NCBI GenBank assembly: GCA_015066565.1
Contig: SVOB01000001.1
Location: forward strand, 1,178,001 to 1,242,000
From: Oscillospiraceae bacterium
GTDB lineage: Bacteria > Bacillota > Clostridia > Oscillospirales > Acutalibacteraceae
Length of the DNA: 64,000 bases
Reading direction: 5' to 3'
Positions within the stretch are counted from its first letter, which is position 1. Each line of letters begins with the position of its first letter. Position numbers and translations under genes: made by a program. Positions 53,613 through 62,357 of the stretch are shown here, one piece after another. Under the pieces are notes generated by a model. The model did no database searches. It worked only from the letters and a program-made list of their open reading frames with translations, and had not been told where the DNA came from.

Positions 53613-54653
53613 TTACGGCTTTTTCGTTGTCGATTCGGCTTCGGGGAAGTCGTAGTTGAGCCAACCGACTGCGCGCCAGCACATTGTTACCGTATTGGTT
53701 TCACGGTAATAGCTGTCGTCCGCAAGATTGTTAAGGGTCTTAACCGCCTTGAAGGTTTTAAGCGGAGCATACTGACCGCGAACCTGTTCAAGCGATTTTG
53801 TAAATGAATCCGCCATTTCGCTGTCACGGAAACGGATTGTGCAAACCATAACCATTTTACCCGGAACGGCGTTGCTTTTGACAAGCTTGAAGCCCGTCAG
53901 CCACCAGTGGTCGGTAGCGGGTCTGCGGAAATATCTTGTAGAATCTACCCTCGGATTCTTTGTATAAAGCTCCATTGACATATTCAAAAGATGGTCGTTG
54001 TCGGCGGTGTCATAAAGAGTTGTGTCAGCGCCGAGCGGTTTTGTGTAAACGCCGATTTCAGCGCCGTCAAGAACTACGCTGTAGTTGCCCTTCCAGAACT
54101 GTAATCTCCAGCTTTCGCCGCCCCAGTCAAAGTCAACCGTGAAGGTTATGTAGTGCATATTGAGTAAGAATGCGCCCAGGTCATAGTGAGGAGCGAAGCC
54201 GCCCTTTCTCTGCCAGGAATCAAGCTCGGAATAGAAGCAGTCTTCCTCGGGGTCGTAGGAATAGCCGACAGCCGAAAGAAGCTTCGCAACGTCAACCTGT
54301 GAGCCGCCGTTGGTTGTGTTTGTAAGCTGGGGGTCAACCGTAGGCGGAAGAGTGGGATTTGTAACTCCCGGGAAAGTAAGGTCGGGAATTGAAATCTGAG
54401 AACCCGAAGAGGGTTTTGTTGTCGTTGTTGCGGGAGTAGTTGTTGTCGCAAAGTCGTCGAACATACCCGTTGTCGTCTCGGTTGACGAGGGGGTAACATT
54501 CTGTTGAGTGACGGTTGCGGGATATTCCGTAACCGAGAACGGGTCTTCGGTTGAGCCGTCCGTGCCGGGCTTACCCTTGCAGGCGGTGAAAACCGTTATA
54601 ATAAGTGTGAGCAAAAAAAGCAGAGTCAAGTAACGCTTGATGCTGTTGTTCAT
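53613..54653 (-). CDS. Lipoprotein of unknown function with Thr-rich linker
   Basis: A 346-residue predicted lipoprotein. The signal peptide ends in a lipobox (LIITVFTAC, cysteine near residue 24). A Thr/Pro/Ser-rich linker spans about residues 30-115 (TTTTPATTTTKPSSG). The outer domain has DUF4474-like features (VGYSYDPEEDCFYSELDSWQ, then YFRRPATDHWWLTGFK and NTVTMCWRAVGW). Proteins with this domain are extracytoplasmic in Clostridia and uncharacterised. The start is the ATG at 54653, with GGAGGTG upstream; a GTG nine bases earlier overlaps that site. Confidence 0.7.
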   Translation of the reverse strand: MNNSIKRYLTLLFLLTLIITVFTACKGKPGTDGSTEDPFSVTEYPATVTQQNVTPSSTETTTGMFDDFATTTTPATTTTKPSSGSQISIPDLTFPGVTNPTLPPTVDPQLTNTTNGGSQVDVAKLLSAVGYSYDPEEDCFYSELDSWQRKGGFAPHYDLGAFLLNMHYITFTVDFDWGGESWRLQFWKGNYSVVLDGAEIGVYTKPLGADTTLYDTADNDHLLNMSMELYTKNPRVDSTRYFRRPATDHWWLTGFKLVKSNAVPGKMVMVCTIRFRDSEMADSFTKSLEQVRGQYAPLKTFKAVKTLNNLADDSYYRETNTVTMCWRAVGWLNYDFPEAESTTKKP

Positions 54654-54738
54654 GACTTCCACCTCCGGGAAATTAAACTATTACATCTATATTCTATATA
54701 AAAAAGGGCGGTTTGTCAACTCGGTAAACCGACAATGT

Positions 54739-54767
54739 TTGCATTATTTAATGTAATGTGGTAAAAT
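54739..54767 (+). promoter_or_regulatory. Predicted ahcY promoter
   Basis: TTGCAT (or TTTGCA one base earlier), spacer of 17-18 bases, TAAAAT. It lies in the gap divergent from the lipoprotein gene. No SAH or SAM riboswitch fold was recognised. Confidence 0.5.
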
Positions 54768-54805
54768 AATGGTCTGATATTTATATAATTCTTCGGGGGA
54801 AAACT

Positions 54806-56050
54806 ATGAATAAAATCAGAAACGTTGACCTTTATGAGTCAGGCGAAAGAAAAATCGAATGGGTAAGGCAGAATATGCCGATTTTAAGAAGCATTGAGGA
54901 GGAGTATTCGTCTTCAAAGCCTCTTAAGAATATCCGCGTTGCGCTTTCAATTCACCTTGAAGCGAAAACCGCCTATCTTTGTAAGGTGCTCGCCTCTCTC
55001 GGCGCCGAAATGTACGTCACGGGAAGCAATCCGCTTTCAACTCAGGATGACGTTGCGGCGGCTCTTGTAAAGGCGGGGCTTAATGTTTTCGCCTGGTACG
55101 GCGCTACGAAGGAGGAATATACCGACCATTTGAGATGCGTTATTTCTGCTTCGCCGAATATTATTATCGACGACGGCGGCGACCTCGTAAACCTTATTCA
55201 TAACGAATATCCCGAACTGATAGAAAACGTAATCGGCGGCTGTGAGGAAACGACAACGGGCATTATCCGTCTTGTTTCAATGCATCGCGAGGGAATGTTG
55301 CGCTTCCCGATGGTTGCCGTTAACAACGCCGACTGCAAGCATCTTTTTGACAACCGCTACGGCACGGGCCAGTCCGTTTGGGACGGAATTAACCGCACGA
55401 CTAACCTTATCGTTGCGGGCAAAACCGTTGTTGTCGCAGGCTACGGCTGGTGCGGCAAGGGCGTTTCGATGAGAGCCAAGGGCTTCGGCGCAAAGGTAAT
55501 CGTAACCGAAATTGACCCGATTAAAGCTATGGAGGCGGTTATGGACGGCTTCGAGGTTATGCCTATGACCGAGGCGGCGAAAAAGGGCGATTTCTTCGTT
55601 ACGGTTACGGGCTGTAAGGACGTTATTACAAAAGAAGCATTTAAAAATATGAAAAACGGCGCCGTTCTTTGTAACGCAGGTCACTTTAACGTTGAAATCA
55701 ACCTTGACGAGCTTGAAGAAGCGGCGGTAAAAAGCTTTGAACAGAGAAATAATATAACGGGCTACGAAATGCCCGACGGAAGAATTATCAACGTTCTCGC
55801 CGAGGGCAGACTCGTAAATCTCGCCGCAGGCGACGGTCATCCGGCGGAAATAATGGATATGTCCTTTGCCATTCAGGCTCTTTCGGCGAAATACCTTGTC
55901 GAGCATAAGGGCGAAATTGAAACGGGCGTTATTGACGTTCCCAAAGAGATTGACAGAGAGGTGGCGCTTCGCAAGCTTCGTTTCTGGGGAACAAAAATTG
56001 ACGTACTTTCCGAAGAACAGGAAAAGTACGTCAACAGCTGGAACGTCTGA
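54806..56050 (+). CDS. ahcY: Adenosylhomocysteinase
   Basis: NAD-dependent enzyme splitting S-adenosylhomocysteine into adenosine and homocysteine in the methyl cycle. It has 414 residues. The NAD-binding motif GYGWCGKGVSMRAKGFGAKV is near residue 215. Substrate-site segments SIHLEAKTAYL, GCEETTTGI and NCD-type VAVNNADCKHLFDN are intact. The C-terminus ends KYVNSWNV rather than the KP(D/E)xYR(Y) of many homologues, as in the shorter bacterial/archaeal type. metY at the left end of the window would remake homocysteine by another route. Confidence 0.95.
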   Translation: MNKIRNVDLYESGERKIEWVRQNMPILRSIEEEYSSSKPLKNIRVALSIHLEAKTAYLCKVLASLGAEMYVTGSNPLSTQDDVAAALVKAGLNVFAWYGATKEEYTDHLRCVISASPNIIIDDGGDLVNLIHNEYPELIENVIGGCEETTTGIIRLVSMHREGMLRFPMVAVNNADCKHLFDNRYGTGQSVWDGINRTTNLIVAGKTVVVAGYGWCGKGVSMRAKGFGAKVIVTEIDPIKAMEAVMDGFEVMPMTEAAKKGDFFVTVTGCKDVITKEAFKNMKNGAVLCNAGHFNVEINLDELEEAAVKSFEQRNNITGYEMPDGRIINVLAEGRLVNLAAGDGHPAEIMDMSFAIQALSAKYLVEHKGEIETGVIDVPKEIDREVALRKLRFWGTKIDVLSEEQEKYVNSWNV

Positions 56051-56617
56051 TTATTCGCTTGTTATTTTATCATAGAGCAGCTTGATTTTTTTAAGGTCCT
56101 CAACCGTATCGGGCTTGAGGTTAATGTTCCTTAAAATCGCCGCGGGGTGATAGACGGCGGTTAAAATCATCTTTCCGTGTCGGAAGAATTCGCCGTGCTG
56201 TCTTGAAATGGAAAAGTTCTTACCTATGACCTCCTGCGCGGCAATACGCCCTACGCAGACAATTATTCTCGGGCGCATTATTTCAAGCTGGCTTTTGAGC
56301 CAGTGGGCGCAAAGGCGCTGTTCGTCAAGCGACGGGTCGCGGTTTTCGGGCGGGCGGCATTTAACTGTGTTAGCGATATAGATATTCGTCTTTCTCGAAA
56401 GACCTACGCTCTCGCACATTTCGTCGAGAAGCTTTCCGCTTCTTCCGACAAAGGGAACGCCCTGCAAATCCTCGTTTGCTCCCGGCGCTTCGCCTATAAA
56501 GACGATTTTTGCGTTCTCGTTTCCGTCGCCGAAAACGACGTTTGTTCTCGTTTTTGAAAGCGGACAGGCTTCGCATTTTAAACATTCATTTTTCAAAACG
56601 GCAAGTTTTTCGTTCAT
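56051..56617 (-). CDS. Uracil-DNA glycosylase, family 4 (UDGa)
   Basis: A 188-residue Fe-S uracil-DNA glycosylase. Cluster cysteines are C15 and C18 (CEACPL), one in VKCRPPENRDP and one in RLCAHWLKSQL. The catalytic motif is GEAPGANEDLQG and the second active-site motif is VYHPAA. This family replaces or supplements Ung. It abuts ahcY tail to tail with no spacer. A few bases of A-rich sequence and an AGGGGTG site precede the ATG. Confidence 0.93.
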   Translation of the reverse strand: MNEKLAVLKNECLKCEACPLSKTRTNVVFGDGNENAKIVFIGEAPGANEDLQGVPFVGRSGKLLDEMCESVGLSRKTNIYIANTVKCRPPENRDPSLDEQRLCAHWLKSQLEIMRPRIIVCVGRIAAQEVIGKNFSISRQHGEFFRHGKMILTAVYHPAAILRNINLKPDTVEDLKKIKLLYDKITSE

Positions 56618-56726
56618 AAAAACACCCCTCTTTGAAAAATTTTATCATAAAAACAAAGTTTTTTGCAACAGTTTTGCAAAAATTACTCTCTTATAGAGTG
56701 AAAGGGATTTCCGGAGGTACTCAAAA

Positions 56727-57236
56727 ATGGCAAGTACACTTGAAAAAGCCAAGCAGGGCGACGCAAACGCATTCGCCGAGCTTTACGGTATGTATGCCAA
56801 GGATTTTTACCGTTTTGCGCTTTGTATGCTGCACGTCCGCGAGGACGCCGAGGACGCAGTGCAGGACGCGGCGATTTCCGTTTACAAGCATATCATAAAT
56901 ATAAGACGGGATGAAAACTTCAAGTCGTATTTCTTCACCGTTCTTGCCAACGAATGCAGGGCGAGACTTAAAAGAAAAGAAAACGAGAACAGCGTTCCGC
57001 TTGACGACGTTATGCCCGTTCTTGCCGACGCTTCAAACGAAAACCTCTTATTATCCCTTGAACTTCAGCAGGCTGTAGCCTCTTTGAAGGAGGAGGAAAG
57101 AACAATAGTCCTCCTTTCCGCCGTTGCGGGCTTCAAATCGGGGCAGATTGGAACTATTATGGGGCTTACGAGCGGGTCCGTCCGTTCAAAGCTCAGCCGC
57201 AGTCTCAGAAAATTAAGAGAGGTGCTTTCAAAATGA
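56727..57236 (+). CDS. ECF-type RNA polymerase sigma factor
   Basis: A 169-residue alternative sigma factor with only regions 2 and 4. Region 2 spans about residues 20-85 (FAELYGMYAKDFYRFA, AEDAVQDAAISVYKH). Region 4 spans about 110-168 (LLSLELQQAVASLKEEERT, then the HTH SGQIGTIMGLTSGSVRSKLS). The start has GGAGGT 9 bases upstream. The next gene overlaps by four bases and encodes a membrane beta-propeller protein, which is the likely regulator. The promoter region holds inverted TTTGCAA/TTGCAAA arms and may be the autoregulated site. Confidence 0.9.
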   Translation: MASTLEKAKQGDANAFAELYGMYAKDFYRFALCMLHVREDAEDAVQDAAISVYKHIINIRRDENFKSYFFTVLANECRARLKRKENENSVPLDDVMPVLADASNENLLLSLELQQAVASLKEEERTIVLLSAVAGFKSGQIGTIMGLTSGSVRSKLSRSLRKLREVLSK

Positions 57237-59641
57237 AAAAGAAAGACAGAGAACTTTTAAACAATATAAAAACCTCGCTTGAAAATGTCAGTGACAGCGA
57301 AAAGCTTCCCGAGGTTATTAGCAAGGAAAACATTGTTTCGGTTGTTGAACATCAGGAACAGGCGGAAAAGGCGAGAATGTCCTCAAAGCAGAAGAGAGCG
57401 ACGGCGTTTGCTTCAATAGCGGCGGTGTTCGTGCTTTGCGTTTGCGTTTTCTTCGCTCACAGGGCGGCTAAAAATCCGTCGGCGGTAGTTCCCACTCCGA
57501 CGACGACAAAGACCGAGGAGAGTATTTACGGCGACGCTCCGCTTTACCAGGCGGCGAACTACGAGGCGATTGAACAGCGTTTTATAAAGGTTGCTAAAAA
57601 GCTCGCTACGGAGGCGACGCTCGCTTATAACACCGACGGCTTACTCACAGGCGCAGACGGCGTTAAAGAATTTGAAAAGACGGCGGAAGCCCCTGCCGCC
57701 CCTGCAACCGACAACGCTTCGCCTGCCCCCGAAGGCGGCGCCTCAGTTGCGAGCGGAAAAGGCGGCGCAGGCGAGGACGACTTTTCAAAAACCAATATTC
57801 AGGTTGAGGGCGTTGATGAGGCGGATATAGTCAAGACCGACGGAAAATTCCTCTATATCGTCTCCGACGATTTTGACCTGATTAAAAACAGCAAGGGCGA
57901 ACTGACAACTTCTTCAAACACGGGCAAGATTAAAATTGTTGATATTAAGAATAACGAAGAAATGAAGCTCGTTTCCGAATTTCTTCCCAAGGTAAAGAAT
58001 AAGGAAATCCGCGTCAGAGAGATGTATGTAAACGGCAACAACCTCATTGTTATCTGTAACGAATGGGATTATGTCGAAAATGAAAACGGATTTAAAGATT
58101 ATTTCACTTGTGACACATATTTCAAAGAAAATACTCTCGTTGTCGTATTCGATATAACCGACAGAGCCGAGCCTAAGGAAAAGGGCAGATACGAGCAGAA
58201 CGGCAGTTATCTTTCCTCGCGACTTATCGGCAACCGTGTTTATGTTTTCTCGAATTTCAACGTCAACGTTTATCAGAGCGAGGACCTTGTTAAAGAGAGC
58301 TGTGTTCCTCAGTGCGGCGAAAACGGAAGTCTTTCAAGAATCGCGGCGGAGGATATTTCGGTAATGCGTTCGACCGACCGCACGGGCTATCTTGTAATCG
58401 GCTCAATCAACTTCTACGGCGAAGAGCTTTCCTCAACCTCGAAGGCTATTCTCGGCGGCGGTGAAGAGAGCTACTGCACAAAGGATACTCTCTATATTTC
58501 AAACTCCGTATATGACTACGAGCTTTATACCAATCAGCAGCTTGCCGACGAGGAAATCACGGTCGATATGGGCAGAACCGAAATTTTCGCTTTCCTTCTC
58601 AACGAGGGCAGAATTGAATATAAGAATTACGGTACGGTCAGCGGAATTGTTGACGACCAGTTCTCCATGGACGAATACAACGGCTATTTCAGAATTGCAA
58701 CAACAGTCGGCTGGAACGGCTACAGCATTGTTACGGTTCTTGATAAAAATCTCAAGCGTGTCGGCGAGCTTACAAAAATCGCCGAGGGCGAATCAATTTA
58801 TTCGGTTAGGTTTATAGGCGATACGGCTTATGTTGTAACCTACGAAAACCATGACCCGCTTCACGTTATTGATTTAAGCGACCCGAAGAAGCCTAAGATT
58901 TTAGGTCAGCTTGAGGTTCCCGGTTTTTCAAGCTATCTTCATCCGATAAGCGAAAAATATATTCTCGGTATCGGTCAGGACAGGGACGAGGAGGGCAACC
59001 TCGAGGAAGACAGAATGAACACAAAGGTTTCGGTCTTCGATATAAGCGACCCGACAAATCCGACAGAGGTTTATTCGCTTATTCTTGACGGCTACAGCGA
59101 GGCACAGGATAACCACAAGGCTCTTACGGTGCTTCCCGACGGCTCGTTCGTCATTCCGATTGAAATTGATTCCCTTGACAGCTACAGCGGAGAATATATT
59201 ATAAAATCCGTTCGCTTCTCGGTTGACGAAAACGGCTATATCAGCTTTAAAAACAACTATTACAGCGAGCACGCCGTTGAAGTTTATGAGGACCCGAGGC
59301 AGCAGGAAGAGCCCGAAGCAACCGAAGAAACCGGAGAGATTGTTGACGAGGGCTTTGTTGAGGAAATTGATTACGACAATTTTGAATACTACAACTTTAT
59401 CGGAAGAACGGTTTATTCTAACTCGGTTATTTATAATATCGGCTTCTTCTACGTTGAAGCGTACGACCTTGAATCAGGCGAAAAGATAGGCGAGGTAAAG
59501 ACGGTCGACAGCCATAAGTTCCTTGAAAGAGACCTTATGTATTATGACGATTACCCCGTTGTAACCAATTCGGGCGTTGCGGCTGACGGCGTTTCCGAAG
59601 CGGGCGCACTGAGCGAAACAACCGAGGCTGTTACAAACTGA
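57233..59641 (+). CDS. Membrane-anchored secreted beta-propeller protein (putative sigma regulator)
   Basis: An 802-residue single-pass protein. Residues 1-60 are cytoplasmic and charged, and are the candidate anti-sigma region although no zinc motif is seen. The membrane segment is at about 63-80 (FASIAAVFVLCVCVFFAH). A Pro/Thr/Ala-rich outer linker follows. From about residue 185 the protein matches the secreted C-terminal beta-propeller family: NIQVEGVDEADIVKTDGKFL, then repeated blades including YLVIGSINFYG, VTYENHDPLHVIDLSDPKKP and VFDISDPTNPTEVYSL. ATGA overlap with the sigma gene implies coupled expression. The signal it senses is unknown. Confidence 0.85.
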   Translation: MKKKDRELLNNIKTSLENVSDSEKLPEVISKENIVSVVEHQEQAEKARMSSKQKRATAFASIAAVFVLCVCVFFAHRAAKNPSAVVPTPTTTKTEESIYGDAPLYQAANYEAIEQRFIKVAKKLATEATLAYNTDGLLTGADGVKEFEKTAEAPAAPATDNASPAPEGGASVASGKGGAGEDDFSKTNIQVEGVDEADIVKTDGKFLYIVSDDFDLIKNSKGELTTSSNTGKIKIVDIKNNEEMKLVSEFLPKVKNKEIRVREMYVNGNNLIVICNEWDYVENENGFKDYFTCDTYFKENTLVVVFDITDRAEPKEKGRYEQNGSYLSSRLIGNRVYVFSNFNVNVYQSEDLVKESCVPQCGENGSLSRIAAEDISVMRSTDRTGYLVIGSINFYGEELSSTSKAILGGGEESYCTKDTLYISNSVYDYELYTNQQLADEEITVDMGRTEIFAFLLNEGRIEYKNYGTVSGIVDDQFSMDEYNGYFRIATTVGWNGYSIVTVLDKNLKRVGELTKIAEGESIYSVRFIGDTAYVVTYENHDPLHVIDLSDPKKPKILGQLEVPGFSSYLHPISEKYILGIGQDRDEEGNLEEDRMNTKVSVFDISDPTNPTEVYSLILDGYSEAQDNHKALTVLPDGSFVIPIEIDSLDSYSGEYIIKSVRFSVDENGYISFKNNYYSEHAVEVYEDPRQQEEPEATEETGEIVDEGFVEEIDYDNFEYYNFIGRTVYSNSVIYNIGFFYVEAYDLESGEKIGEVKTVDSHKFLERDLMYYDDYPVVTNSGVAADGVSEAGALSETTEAVTN

Positions 59642-59661
59642 ATGTTCAACAATATTTACCT

Positions 59662-59973
59662 GACGTCGCACGCTCTAGGCGTGCAGATTAGGGATTCAAC
59701 AGATTTTGAAATGTTCTTTTCCGTTATAACTGCTTCAAAAAACAGGTTAAGGCGTCAGCCTTAACCTGTTTTTATTTATTGTTCTAACGAAAAATTTCTA
59801 TTTCAAAATTGCGTATGCACCTCAAAAATTCAGATTTTAGTGTAAGACAAGGCAAAAAGCGCAGGAATACTTTGTGTATTCCGAGCATTTTTAACGAAGT
59901 TTTACGCTGAAAGATGTTTTTTGAGGCTGTTTAATCCCCAATCCGCACGCCCTAAACCTGCGGCGTCTTTTTT
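59662..59973. repeat. Three-armed inverted-repeat element, copy 2
   Basis: A 306-bp element with 41-bp imperfect terminal arms (59662-59702 and 59927-59967, 32 of 41 matching), followed by T6. Inside are AGGTTAAGGC-GTCA-GCCTTAACCT with TTTTT at 59753-59774, and a long imperfect hairpin around 59839-59910 with a GGAATAC/GTATTCC apex. Segment 59717-59794 is closely similar to 42446-42525 of copy 1, while the terminal arms have a different sequence. It occupies most of the 427-base gap between the beta-propeller gene and nadB. Confidence 0.7.
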
Positions 59974-59983
59974 ATTAAAAAAG

Positions 59984-60013
59984 TTGCACCGACAGGGCGT
60001 TTTGGTGTATAAT
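59984..60013 (+). promoter_or_regulatory. Predicted nadB promoter
   Basis: TTGCAC, an 18-base spacer, TATAAT, 55 bases upstream of the nadB start and just outside the inverted-repeat element. No NiaR-type operator was recognised. Confidence 0.6.
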
Positions 60014-60068
60014 ATAAAATCAGTATAGTTATGTGCATATAATTTAGTTTTTTCCAAGAGGCGTTAAA

Positions 60069-61520
60069 ATGCAAGAGAAGTATGATGTATTAATAATCGG
60101 TTGCGGAGTGGGCGGTCTTTACACCGCGCTTAACCTTCCCGATGAAATGAATGTGCTTATGGTCACAAAGCAGGAGGAGACCAAGTCCAATTCCTCGCTC
60201 GCCCAGGGCGGAGTTGCGGCTGTTCTCAGCTTTGAAAACGATAGCTTTGACCTTCATATTGAGGATACTCTCATAGCCGGCAAGCACGTAAACGACGTTG
60301 AAGCCGTAAATGTTCTCGTTCACGAGGGACCCGACGACGTCAGAAAAATAATGACAATGGGCGTTGATTTCGATAAGAACCCCGATGGCACTCCCCAGAA
60401 AACTCTTGAGGGCGGTCATTCGCGCCGGAGAATTGTTCACCATAAGGACACGACGGGCGCGGAAATCGTCAACAAGCTTCTTGTAAAGGTCAAAGAAAAA
60501 AAGAATATAACCCTTGAAGAAAACACCATGGCTGTGAACTTAAGCCGTGTTTCCCACGGCTTCAGGGCTGATTTTATTCAGAACGGAAGCTATGTCAGCA
60601 CGTTCGCTTCCTACTGTGTTCTCGCCACGGGAGGCATAGGCAGGGTTTATAAATACACTACGAACCCCTCTGTCGCTACGGGCGACGGAATACGCCTCGC
60701 CTATGAAAACGGTGCAACAATCAAGGATTTGCATTTTGTTCAGTTCCACCCGACTGCGTTCAACTCCGAGGGCAGAGAGCAGTTCCTTATAAGCGAAGCC
60801 GTAAGAGGCGAGGGCGCTTATCTTCTTAACTGTAACAAGGAACGCTTTATGCACCGCTACGACGAAAGGCTTGAGCTGGCTCCTCGTGACGTAGTTTCAA
60901 ATGCAATTATTATGGAAAGCCGACGCACGGGCAGTAATAATTTTTATCTTGACATTACCTATAAGGACGCCGATTTTCTTAAAAAGCGTTTTCCCGGTAT
61001 CTACGCGGGCTGTCTTGAAAAGGGCGTTGACATTACAAAGGATTTAATTCCGATTTTCCCGTGTCAGCACTATCTTATGGGCGGAATTGACGTAAACCTC
61101 GACTCGAGGACAAGCATTGACCGCCTTTACGCTGTCGGCGAATGTTCCCATACGGGCGTTCACGGGGCGAACAGGCTTGCGAGCAACTCGCTTCTTGAAG
61201 CGCTTGTTTTCGGCAGGCACGCCGCCGAGGATATTGCGCTTCGCAGTAAAACTCATAAGAGCGTTGTCGTTACGCCTCATACCGAGGATTATTCGGGCGC
61301 TCCGCTTCCTAAGGGCATAAGGACCGAAATCCGTTCGATAATGCAGAGGGCGTATTTTGTAATGCCCGACCTTGCCGCCGTGAGAAGCGGAAGAAAACGG
61401 GTTGAGAGCATTTTAAAGAGATTAAAAACAGGCAAATTTGCCGTTACCGCCGACTACTGCGAGGCATTAAGCCTTGCGACAGTCGCTTATATCATACTCA
61501 GGGAGGTTGATGAGGAATGA
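60069..61520 (+). CDS. nadB: L-aspartate oxidase
   Basis: FAD enzyme that oxidises aspartate to iminoaspartate in de novo NAD synthesis, 483 residues. The FAD motif GCGVGGLYTALNLP is at residues 11-24. Signatures include SSLAQGGVAAVL, GGHSRRRIVHHKDTTG, LHFVQFHPTAF and CSHTGVHGANRLASNSLLEA. The C-terminal helical domain is shorter than in E. coli. nadC follows with a four-base overlap, but the quinolinate synthase gene nadA, often in the same operon, is not in the window. Confidence 0.95.
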   Translation: MQEKYDVLIIGCGVGGLYTALNLPDEMNVLMVTKQEETKSNSSLAQGGVAAVLSFENDSFDLHIEDTLIAGKHVNDVEAVNVLVHEGPDDVRKIMTMGVDFDKNPDGTPQKTLEGGHSRRRIVHHKDTTGAEIVNKLLVKVKEKKNITLEENTMAVNLSRVSHGFRADFIQNGSYVSTFASYCVLATGGIGRVYKYTTNPSVATGDGIRLAYENGATIKDLHFVQFHPTAFNSEGREQFLISEAVRGEGAYLLNCNKERFMHRYDERLELAPRDVVSNAIIMESRRTGSNNFYLDITYKDADFLKKRFPGIYAGCLEKGVDITKDLIPIFPCQHYLMGGIDVNLDSRTSIDRLYAVGECSHTGVHGANRLASNSLLEALVFGRHAAEDIALRSKTHKSVVVTPHTEDYSGAPLPKGIRTEIRSIMQRAYFVMPDLAAVRSGRKRVESILKRLKTGKFAVTADYCEALSLATVAYIILREVDEE

Positions 61521-62356
61521 TTTTACCGTTATTCTATGTTGACGACATAATTAAAAGGTCGCTTGCAGAGGATATTAACTACGTTGACGTTGCCACGGAT
61601 TATCTTATTCCCGAAAATCAGAGGGATAAGGCTTATCTTCTCGCAAAGCAGGATGGGGTAATCTGCGGGCTTGAAATCGCTATGAGAGTTTTCACTCTTC
61701 TTGACGATACGTTTTCCTTCGTTCTTCATTTCAAGGACGGCGACAGCGTTAAAAAGGGCGACGTAATTGCCGAATACGAGGGCAAAACCGTCTTCCTTTT
61801 AAAGGGCGAAAGAACGGCTTTAAATCTTCTTCAGCAGCTTTCGGGAGTTGCAACCGCTACGGCTAAGGCGGTCGAAGGAGTTAAGGGAACAAAGGCTCAG
61901 ATAACCGATACGAGAAAAACGGTTCCTACGCTTCGCGCGCTTCAGAAATACGCCGTAACCTGCGGCGGCGGAAAAAACCACCGCTTTAATCTTTCGGACG
62001 CGGCTATGCTCAAGGACAACCATATTGACGCGGGCGGCGGAATTAAAAACGCAGTCGCTTCCCTTAAAAAGAAAATCGGCCATACCGTTAAAATCGAGGT
62101 TGAAACGAGAAATATTGACGAGGTCAAAGAGGCTCTTGACGCGGGCGCGGATATAATTATGCTCGATAATATGAGCCTTGAAGAGATGAAAACGGCGGTT
62201 GAGGTTATAAACGGCAGGGCGCTTGCGGAAGCGAGCGGCGGAATTACCCCCGAAAATGTCCGCGAGGTTGCCGAAACGGGCGTTGATATAATTTCGCTCG
62301 GCGCTATTACCCATTCGGTAAAGGCTATGGATATTTCTATGAAGATGGTGAAATAA
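61517..62356 (+). CDS. nadC: Nicotinate-nucleotide pyrophosphorylase (carboxylating)
   Basis: Quinolinate phosphoribosyltransferase, 279 residues, making nicotinate mononucleotide. The family marks are GERTALNLLQQLSGVAT, TRKTVPTLRALQKYAV, GGGKNHRFNLSDAAMLKDNH and VETRNIDEVKEALDAGADII. The C-terminus holds EASGGITPENVREVAETGVD. The ATG overlaps the nadB stop, and rpe begins just past the nadC stop. Confidence 0.96.
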   Translation: MILPLFYVDDIIKRSLAEDINYVDVATDYLIPENQRDKAYLLAKQDGVICGLEIAMRVFTLLDDTFSFVLHFKDGDSVKKGDVIAEYEGKTVFLLKGERTALNLLQQLSGVATATAKAVEGVKGTKAQITDTRKTVPTLRALQKYAVTCGGGKNHRFNLSDAAMLKDNHIDAGGGIKNAVASLKKKIGHTVKIEVETRNIDEVKEALDAGADIIMLDNMSLEEMKTAVEVINGRALAEASGGITPENVREVAETGVDIISLGAITHSVKAMDISMKMVK

Positions 62357-62357
62357 A

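Noticed and set aside
54363-54376. Possible Noc-binding site (AACTCCCGGGAAAG) inside the lipoprotein gene
   Set aside because: Only about 11 of 14 bases fit the Bacillus Noc consensus, it encodes a plain protein segment, and it is 37 kb from the origin.
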